NCBI GenBank assembly: GCA_023213395.1
Contig: CM041465.1
Location: forward strand, 124,751,741 to 124,815,740
DNA length: 64,000 nucleotides
From: Cycas panzhihuaensis
Taxonomy: Eukaryota; Cycadophyta
Direction of reading: 5' to 3'
The notes under the pieces are model-generated. The model searched no databases. It was given only the letters and a program-made list of their open reading frames with translations, and was not told the origin of the DNA. This document shows positions 11,644 to 22,249 of the stretch, piece after piece; within the stretch, counting starts at the first letter, position 1; every line of letters starts with the position of its first letter. The translations under genes were made by a program, and so were the position numbers.

Positions 11644-12304
11644 TGTTGAAAAAACTAGGTCCTAATAATAAAAAATCGCCACCAAGATCTAAACTATTTT
11701 ACAACTAGTCATAGGAATTGAAACTGAAATATAATATACAAGTTTTTAAATTAGAGATAATACAATAAATAAATTAGAAAGCCAAAGCATCATATATACA
11801 CCCGATATAACATGGTAAAACCCCAACAGTATACTAGGGAAACATCCACATAGGAAAGGTATCGATCTTTATTATCCAAGAATGAAGAAATGTACATAAT
11901 ATATAGTAGGATGCTCATAACAACAACAACTAGTTGCCTCTACTCAATACTGTACCTCCAATATATCAAATACCATCAACATAATAAAAAAACACCCTAA
12001 ATTGGGCTATATGAGAGAGTCATATAAGGAACAAATCTTGACCATTAAATCTGGGGTTTTTTAAATGAATGGCCCTGATTCTCTTTATAATTTAATATGT
12101 TTCATAGTGCTAGATTTTAGGGTTAGGGGCTACCACACTTGAACCCCCTCTTTACAGGGGGGATGCTCCAACTACCCCTATACTCCCTAGCCAAGGAGGG
12201 CTCCTGCCCCCCTTAGATCCCCTCACAAAAGTTTGGCAAAGAAACTGCACTACCAACCTGTCAAAATTTTTGTCTCTTAAACATTATTGTCATATTATCT
12301 AATA
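11644..12304 (-). repeat. copia-1 5' LTR
   Basis: 661 bases that align with 1702-2364 throughout, from TGTTGAAAAAACTAGG to the CTAATA end (CTAACA in the other copy). It would have carried the element's promoter. The C/G-rich block at about 12130-12200 matches 2185-2285. Confidence 0.88.
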
Positions 12305-13344
12305 ATAATCCCAACACATGTTTTGAGTATGCAAAAAGAAAAAATAATATACAATATAAAAATAAAAATAAATTTTTATGAGCTAACAAGGTAGAATATT
12401 GGTGTTGTTCCCAAAAGAAAATATAATAATTTATGAAAATATGAAGTATATACCAGAATAGTCACTAATGTTAGTGGTGATATCTACATTTCTTGATTAA
12501 TTAAAGAAGGACCAACTGGTACCAATGACATCTCTTGATCAATCTAAATAAAAATTATTGATATTGATAATGATAAGCTCACCTCTTAATCGACCAAATA
12601 ATATGAATCAAATAATTATATCATATATACTTGAGGATTTCTTAGTGTTAATAATAACTATTTCACCTCCTAATAAATATAAGAAGTTTTTAAGCATTGG
12701 TATAAAACCATACATTCTAAGACAATACTACGTATAGCGACATGTTGAAGTCAAAATCAAATGGAAGATATCATAGCGTCAATCTTCATCTTATAGGCAA
12801 AAGGATATAAGAATTTAGTATTTTTTTCATCAACATCTACCAAATAATTCTAATTGGTCTACAACCACATCAACTTATTCAAGTTTATCATAGTATGCAT
12901 AGTCATTATTGTTTCAAGTTCTAACAAGTATGACTCGTTGACATACATAAGATGATTATGATATTCTTTTCTCAATAAGAGTAGACATCAAACTAATCAT
13001 TATCTTGATCAGGTTTTGAAGATGAAACATTTCAAGAAGAATATGTTTGAATATTAAATGAAGGGGTGTCTCTTGAATACTTGCAACCTTTTATATGAAG
13101 GGGCATATTATACACATATAAATATGGCCTCAGATATATCGTAAGACATCACTTATTTTTATCAATCAATTATATGGTCTTTCGACTATTAAAACTATTC
13201 AAATATTTTTGTGTTTGCATGTGTGCTCTTTAGAATCTTTTGATCATGCTCCAGTTATGAAAAAGGTCTGTAATATACAATAATTCAGAGGCATCATACT
13301 CACTTGCCCTTATATAGGATATGAGTCTTTTTAAACCTTAAAAG
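12305..13344. other. AT-rich stretch, no gene recognised
   Basis: No protein family, RNA gene or tandem repeat is evident. The part at about 13040-13260 has the look of an LTR promoter/polyadenylation region (TATAAATAT-like box, T-rich downstream), but I found no second copy in the window, so no call is made. Confidence 0.4.
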
Positions 13345-13925
13345 GGGAATCAAGAGCTTTATTAACCTAAGCATAAAAAACTTAAAAATAGGAGAGAGTG
13401 CTTGAAAGGATAGACTCATATGAGAATCATGTGCCAAATAAGGCCTTGGTAGGAGGCAAGTCCCTTAAAGCCTCCTTCACATGGAAATGCCCAAGGGAAA
13501 ATATATCATATATAAGAGATTTAAGGTTTGCTAAATGGGTCTATTAACTTACTTAGTAAGAAACGAGTCTCCTTTAAAATGTATCATATAAAAGTTAATC
13601 AGTCAAGACTCCCTTACATTAATAGGGATTTATATGATTCTTCTTAGGTGTGTCCCCTAAGTTACACTTGGCCTCTTCTTTGGGGGAGAATTACTATAAT
13701 TCATATTTTCATTTATATAAGTTTAATGTTATTTGATTGCTTCTATGTATTTATCTGTTAAATAAATCAACTTACCTTGAACTTGTAGGGATGGAATATT
13801 TAATCTTTCTTAGTTTCTCCCTCCTAATCTTGGGAATGGTACCCTCATCTTTACATCACTCTTATTCTCTCCTCTAGGGGTTTATTACTCTAAATTTGAG
13901 TATAAACTATATGTATATATCGTTT
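13345..13925 (+). repeat. Block related to the Tat-1 3' non-coding region
   Basis: Shares order and sequence with about 55060-55560 in Tat-1. Both have a GGTAGG(A/G)GGCAAGTCCC segment (about 13450 and 55137), an AAGCCTC segment next to it, and end in a GTATAAACTAT motif (about 13901 and 55535). It is probably a piece of another Tat copy. It lies before, not after, the Tat-2 RNase H remnant, so it does not belong to Tat-2 in a simple order. Confidence 0.65.
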
Positions 13926-13937
13926 TCTAAAAAATAC

Positions 13938-13940
<3 letters not shown>

Positions 13941-13992
<52 letters not shown>
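13941..13992. repeat. (TA)n microsatellite
   Basis: Uninterrupted TA run joining directly to the left arm of the palindrome. No such run follows the right arm. Confidence 0.95.
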
Positions 13993-13994
<2 letters not shown>

Positions 13995-14068
13995 TTAAGT
14001 TATGGGATGAAAGATCTTGGAAAGCCAAAGACTACCCAAAAAGAAGTTGTAAAAAGATTGAAAAAACC

Positions 14069-14164
<96 letters not shown>

Positions 14165-14242
14165 GGTTTTTTCAATCTTTTTACAACTTCTTTTTGGGTA
14201 GTCTTTGGCTTTCCAAGATCTTTCATCCCATAACTTAACCTA
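13991..14242. repeat. Perfect 252-bp palindrome with (AT)n centre
   Basis: Two 82-base arms (13991-14072 and 14161-14242) are exact reverse complements, checked base by base around the symmetry centre at 14116.5. Between them is an uninterrupted (AT)n tract, itself palindromic. The arms contain no recognised family; one frame of the left arm reads [15 protein letters not shown], too short to assign. The lack of any mismatch contrasts with the roughly 10 percent divergence of LTR pairs nearby. It may be recent, kept alike by gene conversion, or made by sequencing or assembly of a fold-back molecule. Confidence 0.95.
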
Positions 14243-15055
14243 GTAAGATTGTGTTTAATTATGAATCCAAGTAGTTAACTTCTTCATTTGGCTAAGAAAT
14301 ACTTTTTATCAACAAGCTAGTTAGATGTCCTCTCAGTACTTCTATAATTTCTTATGCTCATCCTTTTAATCCACTCACCTAGTAAATAATTTCTTTCTTA
14401 CTTCTTTGATAGTTAGAACCTCTTCAATAATAGTTCACTTTATAGTTGGCTTTGCCCTTAATCAAACTTTTACTAGTACTTGTTTATCTCATCATTACTC
14501 CTACACGTGGTTAATCAACCTCGAGCTCTCAAGTTTCCTACTTCTAAATCAAGCATCCTTAGCATTAGTCTTAGTTACACTTTGATCAACTCTTAGTTTG
14601 CCTCTTTCCCTTTTGGTACATTGCTTACTCAGTGATGTAGGAAGGCCTCCTCCATAACTAGTCATTCAATGCTTTCCCTTTCATAATTAAAGAGATTTTA
14701 ATTGACTATCCATATACATATCTATAGTTAGTTTCTCAAGGATATAGGCTTAATTTATTTATTGCCCACACTTCTTTAAATGAGTTCTTGTTGAAGCATC
14801 TTGGTCTTGATGCCCCCTAGCTAGGCTAGATATTGCTATACTTTTCAAAATCTTTTACTATCATCATGCATTATGCCTTGATGAAAATTACATAATGATT
14901 ATAATCAATCTATCCCCCTAGGTAGGTGTGAATGTAAATGAGGTGCATTATCTAAAAAATGGGTTCAATAATGTTAGGTTCACCATGACCCTTATTTATA
15001 CCATCATAGAAAGTGATATCCTCCCTTAAAAGAAAAGAAAAGAAAAAGACAAAAA
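14243..15055. other. Unassigned stretch
   Basis: No reading frame, RNA gene or tandem repeat recognised. It lies between the palindrome and the part that matches Tat-1 upstream of RNase H, so it may be decayed Tat-2 internal sequence; this is inference from position only. Confidence 0.4.
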
Positions 15056-15108
15056 GACACACACACACACACACACACTCACACATATATAGATAGATAG
15101 ATAGATAT
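15056..15108. repeat. (AC)n-(AT)n-(AGAT)n compound microsatellite
   Basis: AC run, short AT run, then AGAT units in direct succession. The equivalent place in Tat-1 (about 54100-54200) holds A/G-rich sequence, so the microsatellite probably grew in this copy. Confidence 0.92.
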
Positions 15109-15439
15109 TCACACCTTAGTATCTGAGATAAGTCGCATGTTGATTTTGTCCCACTTATGAATATGCTATTTACATCAAGTTTTATGCATTATTTAGGGAC
15201 TTAGAATCCAATTTTTTGGGCCTGCCATAGCCTTAATTATGATAGAAAGCTATTTGACACTCGAGAGGTTCTAAATATTAGTTTTAGAAAGGGTAGTTAT
15301 AGAGGAAAAATTGGACTATGGGGGCTATCTCTTTTCATAGTTATACAATTGAAGTCAAGATATTTAGTTTGAGTCATGCCCTTGATAGTTGATTTGTATA
15401 TATTTCCCTTATTTGCCAAGTTATCTTTAAGTTGTTATC

Positions 15440-15810
15440 TTTCTTACATATATAATTAAACAACTATATTATTGGTAGGATCTGAGTGAATCTAAGGGCC
15501 TTTATCACAGCATGGGTTATCTATGACCAAAGAGGTAGCATTTTTACTAACATTCTTTCTTAAGTAACCAATAATATAATAAAATATATAACAGTTATAA
15601 GAGCACTCAATGACTGGACCAATTAACTTATTTTTGTATTCACAAATTATCATTTGCTAACTCACCCATATTTATCAATCTCATTCAAATCATTTACATA
15701 ACCTCATAGATGCTACCACTTCTTTAATAATATAGTTCTCATGCGCTACTATTCAATACTTTCCACATAGCTAAAATGTTGAAGCTAACTCACTTGTCTC
15801 CCATATCCTT
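15440..15810 (+). pseudogene. Tat-2 RNase H remnant
   Basis: Frame-broken translation shows ITAWVIYD (cf. SASAWVVYG in Tat-1), then a KYITVIRALND segment matching KYFTIIRALSD of Tat-1, and NVEANSLVS near 15777, the usual N-x-x-A-D-x-L-like end of RNase H. These pieces sit in the same order and spacing as the Tat-1 domain at 54517-54910. The catalytic acidic residues cannot be confirmed. Confidence 0.6.
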
Positions 15811-15857
15811 GATTACCATCACTAATAGCCCTGCCACTCCTAGCCAAGGGCACAAAT

Positions 15858-16030
15858 ACTCTATAATGAGTATAAACTACCTAACACTCTATAATGAGCA
15901 TAAACTAATTGAACCCTCTATAATGATTGTAAACTACCTTACACTTTATAAATAAATATAAATTAATTACCTCCACTAGACTTGTGTTGAGGGGAATTAC
16001 TATCTTTGCAATGAGAATAAACTACAACTT
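15858..16030 (+). repeat. Short tandem array with AATGAGTATAAACTA-type motif (Tat-2)
   Basis: Four units begin at 15863, 15891, 15920 and 15948 (period 28-29), each with CTCTATAATGAGTATAAACTA or a close variant. A fifth, AATGAGAATAAACTAC, is at about 16011. The same core appears in Tat-1 arrays with different periods. Confidence 0.85.
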
Positions 16031-16439
16031 CTAAATTTTACATATAAGAGAGCTTAAAACTATGATAACCTTCCATCCTATATAGTGGACACATTCTCTA
16101 TAAAAAGTATAAATTAGCATTTATGATGTAATTAAAAACTCCAAAAAAATAAAAATAAGCATATCAATAAAATCCCCAAAACATTCATATATTTGTATAT
16201 AATTACATAAAATAAGCTCATATATAACTAAGGGAAGTAACTATCAAAGGAATACAAAAGGGAGAATAAAGGGTATAGACAACAAGAATAGTACCAACAC
16301 CTATCTCTAAAATGAAAAATATCATGATATATGTATCTATATACAAGTTAGAATAGTACAACATATATGATATAAACATAAGGATACACCATATTCCTAT
16401 TACTTCCATGGGCATAATACATCATGCTTAAAATTAAGC

Positions 16440-18135
16440 TCAAACTATCACTACCCTAGGCCCATAGAGCAAACTCATGTCCCCTCCCCCTCAATATCTC
16501 TCCTCAATCAAGGCAAGGCATTAAGGTGGCTTCCATGGTGGATATAACTATTAACAACTACCCTACCTACCCTCTCCCTGATGTGTATAAGTGTAGGACT
16601 GCTCTCCTATATGAGTATGGATTTGTGGCTAGTGAATGTTCTAATTAGCCAAGGGTGTAGCATATCCTCCTACTTGAAGCATGACTATATGATATATATA
16701 TCATATCTCATCCTTTGTATCTTTAAAATATGCCTTGAGCCTTCTCAACTATGTATCTTTGGTGGCTAACTACCCTTATAACTCTACCTTCCTCATAACC
16801 ATCTCTACCTATAATGCCTGATACATATCTCATGCTCTAATGGTAGGTGTGAAATGGCATTTGTATGGACCTAACAACTCAAGGTCATCATTATACCATA
16901 CAAGAGACTCATATGACCTATATGTAAATAATAGGAAACCATCTAATGTACGCCTCACAAAGGTCATGACCACCCTATCTCTACCTATAATATTAAATAT
17001 TGATAAGGTATCAGTCATATATATTAATATGTATGAGTTTCCAAAAATAAATATATACACAATAAATTAAATTATAAACTAAAAATAACAAAAACATATG
17101 CATACCATATCCTCTATTAGTAGCTCCTCCCTATGATGTAGCCTCTTCCTCTTTTTCCCCACCAACATCAAATAGTTATTATAGGCCTCTACTATGTCAG
17201 CATCTACTACATCTCTCCTAGCGTTCCTTCCTCCATCCCAAGGTGGAGTTTGAGTTGCTTAGGGCACTTAGCCCCACTTCATTTCCTTTGTCTTCTCTTC
17301 CTCCTACATCATCTTCTCCCCTATCATGTGGTAGAGGATGTGGAGGTCCATATGTTGGTGCTATTGTTGTATCAACCTCATCACTTAACCATGATAATAT
17401 GACATCATAAGGGTTCATAACCCACTAGTTGTAAGTCATCTAGTTAAGCCTAAGGCTCTGCAAACTCCTCTCCCTCATATCCCTTACCCATAAGATGCAT
17501 GCCTCCATGTGTCATTGGTTTATAATAGTCAAACCACACAACATTCTAATAGGACATGTCAATGGGATATGATTGTACGACCAATATAGTAGTATAGAAA
17601 TATGTGAGAACCTAGAATATATATTTTGGAAAATTAAAGATAACTAATGGTGTATACTCTCCACAATATAGCTTACCTAATTAAACCCAACTCCAAGCTC
17701 ACACTACTATACCACTCACACACATTGGCTTGACAAACCTATATAGTTTCCTATCATAATAATATGGTACAACATGATGAGTTCCACCACCATACACATG
17801 GTGGGAATGCCTCAAGCATATTGAAATACTATCACTCGTATCCTATGCACACCTAAATATCCTACTTTTCTAGTTATATACTAACTCACTACTACTTACA
17901 TATCTTACTCTATAACTTGAAGGGGAGTTATAACCTCTCCTCTCCATGAAACTCCTTATATCCTCCCTACCTCATAGGTAGCGATACGTAAAACTCCCAT
18001 CCCTTTAAACTTAAAGATGTTCTTGTTAGGAATCCAATCACCGATGAGATCTACCGAAACATCGGTCTCTATCACTAGCTAGGTAGAGTAATTAACTCAA
18101 TCCAACCCACACTAATGTAGAACATGTCACTCAGC
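16440..18135 (-). pseudogene. Antisense ORF remnant with plant-mobile-domain resemblance (Tat-2)
   Basis: On the minus strand about 18000-18100 reads IPNKNIFKFKGMGVLRIATYEVGRI-like in broken frame, which corresponds to the better-kept Tat-1 segment with EIEITLRDMGRIL. A 66-codon open stretch at 17218-17418 (MNPYDVILSWLSDE, then a Gly/Asp/Glu-rich tail) corresponds to the acidic, Gly-rich end in Tat-1. DNA similarity to 56990-57060 is visible near 17575-17620. The plant mobile domain is known in host MAIN/MAIL1 proteins and in transposable elements. Antisense extra ORFs between pol and the 3' LTR are known in Tat/Grande-type elements. Function in the element is unknown. Confidence 0.55.
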
Positions 18136-18821
18136 CAAAGTTAATCTCTTAAGTAATTTTTCTAGAGCTAGCCCCTAATTCCCATGAGTCTTAATGTGAT
18201 CTAGTCATTACAAAATAAGACAAAATCAAGTAAAAGTCAATTTAAATTACTTGATAATCAACTTAGTAAAATTTGACTTTAAAAGTCAACTTTTATTTGT
18301 CGTTGTTTTCAAATAAAAATTGTAGTTTTATAATGAAAATCATGTTTTCCATAAAAAAACTACAATTTTAATTTGTAAAACCATAATTTTAGTTTAAAAA
18401 CTAGGAGTTACTAAATGGAAAAAGTTTATGAAAATATTTATTATATTTTTCATCTACAAGTTACAATTTTGGAACCATTCATCATGGTTTTCAATTAGAA
18501 TCCTTAGCTTTCACTGAAAAACCATAAAATAAAATTTAAAAAACTAGTAGTAAGAACTCACTAGATACTAAACCTGTTGCATCACCTGAACATTCCTAAT
18601 CTCTTAGCTCTCATAAAATGTTGACTTGATGGCTATATCCCATATAATACTTTAATAATAGCTCTAATGGCACTTCATTTCTTATCTCTCTAACCAATTA
18701 AATGAATTCAATTTCTAAATAAATTGGAATATAAGCTTTACCTCTTTAAGTGACATATTTTTTAATATGGCTTAATTCATCACCTAATGACTTCTAAAAT
18801 AGATTTCCTACTACTTACTTA
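18136..18821. other. AT-rich Tat-2 sequence, no gene recognised
   Basis: Rich in AAACTACAATTTT/AAAACCATAATTTT-like words that recur loosely, comparable to the AACATAACTTC-type stretch at 57700-57900 in Tat-1, which also follows the PMD-like region. It could be an intron or spacer of the antisense ORF; this is inference. Confidence 0.45.
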
Positions 18822-19182
18822 TGAAGGATGTGTGAGGTACATAATGGGACGATTAACTTGGCAAGTGCAATGTGGCTTATTTTGAGTTAATAATTCCAAT
18901 TGAATCGAGGGCAGTGTTAAAAAATACTAAGGAGGTATTCCCACCCCTTTTATAAGAGATTTTGGGGAGGTGGTAAGTGCCTCAACCTGACCTGTTAATA
19001 ATTCAAATTAGTATTAAAAAATAAAAGCAATAAATAAGCACATACCTTAATAGTAATCTGTCAGCATCTTGGGTGGATCGTGGTGACTATTATGTGGCTC
19101 GAGGTGCCCTAGGGGTCCCAAAGGCATCTTTGAGGGGCCCTAGGTATATGGTAGCAAATGTACATTGGGTATTATCCTAACA
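18822..19182 (-). repeat. copia-2 3' LTR
   Basis: 361 bases, TGAAGGATG to ATCCTAACA, matching 33068-33429 along the whole length. A block of about 70 bases from the AATTCAAATTAGTATT segment onward is nearly unchanged between the copies. Confidence 0.92.
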
Positions 19183-19198
19183 TTCTCCTCCATAATTC
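19183..19198 (-). other. copia-2 polypurine tract
   Basis: Minus-strand AATTATGGAGGAGAA abuts the TGTTAGGAT start of the 3' LTR. Confidence 0.75.
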
Positions 19199-19199
19199 C

Positions 19200-20700
19200 C
19201 AATGTGAATAACTCCCAAACTATCTCTAAATTTCTAGAATTTAACTTTTCCTAATGTTTTTGTAAAGATGTTTGCTACTTGGTCTTCAGTGTTATAATAG
19301 GTCAGTTCAATCTCTTCTGCTTGCACTAGTTCTTAAATGAAGTGATGCCGAGTCTTGATATGTTTTGTTCTACCATGAAAACCTAGATTTTTTTCCATCT
19401 AAATAATGTTCTGATTGTCACACCAAATTCTAGTGGGACCTTTATGTTTTAGCCAAAAATCTTGTAGTAGTCTTCTCAACCAAATAGATTCACATGCACT
19501 TGTAAGCACTACTTTATACTCTGCCTTAGCTATAGATAGGGAAATTGTGTTCTATTTCTTCATACTCCATGCTATAGCTATTGATCCCATACTAAACACA
19601 TAACGTATTGTTGATTTCTTATCATCAATATCTCCTGCCTAATCTAAGTCTGTATAAACTGTTAACCAAAATTTTGATGAGACTTTGTAGTATAACCCAT
19701 ATTCTGAAGTTCCTTTGAGATATCAAAGAATTCTTTTTGATGCTTGCTAATAGGTGGTTTTTAGATCTTACATAAATCTAAATACAACACTAACTAAGTG
19801 TATTATGTCAGGTCAAGTGAATGTCAAATATATCAAGCTACTAATTAGTTATCTATAGAGCATAGGGTCGATTAATGTAGAATCATTTGACTTAGAGAGC
19901 TTGATTCCAATTTTTATCGGAGTTGCCAAAGGTTTATAGTCATTCATCCTGAACTTTTATAATAAATCTAAGGTATATTTCCATTGGGAAATGAAAATTC
20001 CCTTCTTATCTTACCATACTTCCAAGCCTCAGAAGTAATGCATTAGCCCCAAATCTATCATCTCAAATTCTTTACACATGGCATCCTTAAATTACTGTAA
20101 CAAGTGGGAGTCATTTCCAGTATATACAATGTCATCCACATAAAGTCCTATGATTAGGATTGAGTCTCCCTTGATTTGAATATATAGATTAGTATTTGCT
20201 TGAGATCTTTCAAAACCTTGATCTCTAAAGTATTTGTTTATGTAGGAATACCAGTTCCTGGGTGCTTGTTTTAATCCATAGAGTGCCTTTTTAAGTTTAT
20301 ACACTTATTTTTTTCCCCCCTGACTTTAAAACTAAGGGGTTAGGTGACATAAATATCCTCTTTGATATAGCCATTGAGGAAGGCACTTTTAACGTCCATT
20401 TGGTAAACTTTCTAACCCATTTGGGTGGCTAAGCTCATCATCATTCTAATCATTTCCATTAGAGCAATAGGGGTAAAAGATTCATTATAGTTAATGCCTT
20501 ATTTTTAGGTATATCCCTTAGAAACCAATATAGCCATATATTTGTCAATAGATCCATCTAAACTAAACTTGGTTTTATAGATCTATTTGTTGCCAATAGC
20601 CTTTTTATTTGGAGGTAAATTGACCAACTTCTAAGTGTCATTTTTAATAATGGAAAGGTATTCATCTTCCATTGCTTTTCACTAAGATGCATTTTGATTG
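19200..20700 (-). pseudogene. copia-2 reverse transcriptase and RNase H, decayed
   Basis: A 70-codon minus-strand stretch (20092-20304) reads LKKALYGLKQAPRNWY and LYVDDIVYTGND, the diagnostic copia RT block with the catalytic YVDD at about 20127-20144. Upstream RT pieces extend to about 20700, with KWTLKVPSSMA-like and YKTKFS-like segments. Downstream, 19230-19700 corresponds to the copia RNase H, and the same part is seen in the fragment at 41240-41850. Stops and frameshifts break it throughout. Confidence 0.85.
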
Positions 20701-20899
20701 GCCTTATCAAAGGTTTCAGGCTCATGAGATTCTAATACTTTGCTTATGAGGGCAAAATTAACCCTATGTGAGCATGTGGATCTATGATTATTGTCTAATA
20801 TATTACCTAAGTCATGATTTTGATGAACCTATTTTGGAAGATTTTGTGGTGGAGGTTAAGAGGAAGTTCCCTCTCCACTAGGTTCATTGATGACTCTTC

Positions 20900-21910
20900 T
20901 AGAGTTAAACATAGGAGGCATATACTTGGATTTGGATAATTTATCAAGCTTGATTACAACTTCCTTCTACTTTCTTGAATATCTTGATAATAGGCATCCT
21001 CCTGGAATTTAACATATGTACTTAACATGGAGTTGTTTTACTTAGGCTTATAAAATTTATATGACTTGGAGGTTTTGCTATATCCAAGGAATATACATTT
21101 GATACTATGATCATCTAACTTGGATCTCCTTTGATCAAGAACATGAGTATATACTAAGCATTCAAAGACTCTAAGGTGATGTATATTTGGTTTGCAACCA
21201 GTCCAAGCTTCTTCAGGAGTTTTCTACCTAAGGGCTTTGGTGGAGCATCTGTTAAGTAGATAGACAACTATATATATCGCTTTATCCCAAAATTCATGTC
21301 CCAAATTCTTGTCTTTTAACATGGACCTAGTAATTTTGACTATTGTGCGATTCTTTCTCTCTACTATACCATTTTGCTGTGCGGTATAGGGATTTGTAAG
21401 TTGTCTTCTAATGCCATGGCGAATACAATAAGCCTTGAATTTATTGGAGATAAATTCTCCCCCATTATCTAATCTTAGGGAAAGTAACTTGTATCCACTT
21501 TGTCACTCCATAAAGGTTTCAAAATCAACAAAGTGTTGAAATGCATCTGATTTGTATTTGAGGAAGAATACTCATGTCTTCCTTGTGAAACCATCTATGA
21601 ACATGATGAAGTATCAAGCACCTGCTAATGAGGGGATATTCATTAGATTGTAGATATCAGTATATACTAGTTGAAGTGGACCCGATACCTGATGATTAAA
21701 GCTTGGAAAACTTTTCCTATGTTGTTTACTAAGAAGGCATCCTTCATATATGTCTTTGTCTACTTCAATATATAGTGATTCATTTACCATATCTATTCTC
21801 TTCATAAGGGCTAAACTATTATAGTTAAGATGGTTGAATCTCCTATGCCACAATTCACTATCCACTTTAGCTGTAGTTTTTAGGGCATAGGTATCCAAAG
21901 GAGTAATAAT
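20900..21910 (-). pseudogene. copia-2 integrase with GAG-pre-integrase, decayed
   Basis: Minus-strand 21614-21898 has the pre-integrase zinc region, SELWHRRFNHLNYNSLALM, with the last cysteine partly kept in YEGCLLSKQHRKSFP, then PLQLVYTDIY at the core start. The core continues with FIDGFTRKTWVFFLK (about 21560-21600), RLDNGGEFISNKF (about 21440-21480) and NGIVERKNRTI (about 21345-21375), so the D, D and E positions can be traced. VFECLVYTHV and KCIFLGYS mark the C-terminal part. The frame is broken between pieces. Confidence 0.87.
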
Positions 21911-22249
21911 GGGTTTGAATAATTAATTTTTGGTCATCTTTCCTTTTGCTACTACAACTTTGTTTCTCCTTTTATCCTTGATTACACATTTACCATTATC
22001 AAATATAACCTTGTAGTCTTATCCCATCATTTGCCCTATAGATAATAAATATTTCTTTAAAGTTGGGACATACAAGATATCATCAAGATAGCTATATTCT
22101 CTTACATCTTTCATAAGGGCTATATTGCCTCTACTAACCAATTCGTAGGAGGTATCATTGCCAAACATTATAGATCTCTTCCTACTTTTATCTAAGGTTC
22201 AAAATAGGTGTTCCTTGTGGGTCATGTGGGTTGAACAACTCAAGTCAAT

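Larger units (their letters stand above)
1702..12304 (-). mobile_element. copia-1: Ty1-copia LTR retrotransposon, split by a nested element
   Basis: Complete in layout but inactive. Reading on the minus strand: 5' LTR (11644-12304), initiator-Met-type primer-binding site (11629-11641), gag, CCHC knuckle, protease, integrase, reverse transcriptase, RNase H, polypurine tract (2365-2374), 3' LTR (1702-2364). The order protease-integrase-RT marks Ty1-copia, and the motifs resemble the Tork (Tnt1-like) lineage. A 5.2-kb element at 5137-10369 separates the protease from the integrase. Without it copia-1 would be about 5.4 kb, usual for the superfamily. All domains carry stops. Flanking 5-mers ATTAT (1697-1701) and ATAAT (12305-12309) may be a worn target duplication, but this is weak. 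Confidence 0.9.
15110..18821 (+). mobile_element. Tat-2: 3' part of an old Tat-like Ty3-gypsy element (left half)
   Basis: Matches Tat-1 in order. A CTGAGATAAGTC-type leader (15123; cf. 54223) is followed by an RNase H remnant, a motif array with AATGAGTATAAACTA, a GGGAGAATAAAGGG-type block (16259; cf. 55705) and an antisense plant-mobile-domain-like ORF. It breaks off at 18821 where copia-2 is inserted and appears to resume at 33430. No gag, protease or RT of this copy is present in the window. Confidence 0.7.

Noticed and set aside
1697-12309. ATTAT/ATAAT as a firm copia-1 target duplication
   Set aside because: Low-complexity 5-mers in AT-rich DNA with one mismatch that is a transversion; not strong enough to claim.
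13040-13260. Solo LTR
   Set aside because: It has promoter-like AT composition, but no second copy, no TG...CA ends and no duplication could be shown.
13896-14162. 88-codon frame with Tyr-Ile repeats
   Set aside because: Product of the two AT tracts and the palindrome arm; the unique part is too short to be a gene.
13991-14242. MITE or CRISPR-like repeat
   Set aside because: There is one symmetric unit only, no spacers and no target duplication; CRISPR arrays do not occur in plant nuclear DNA.
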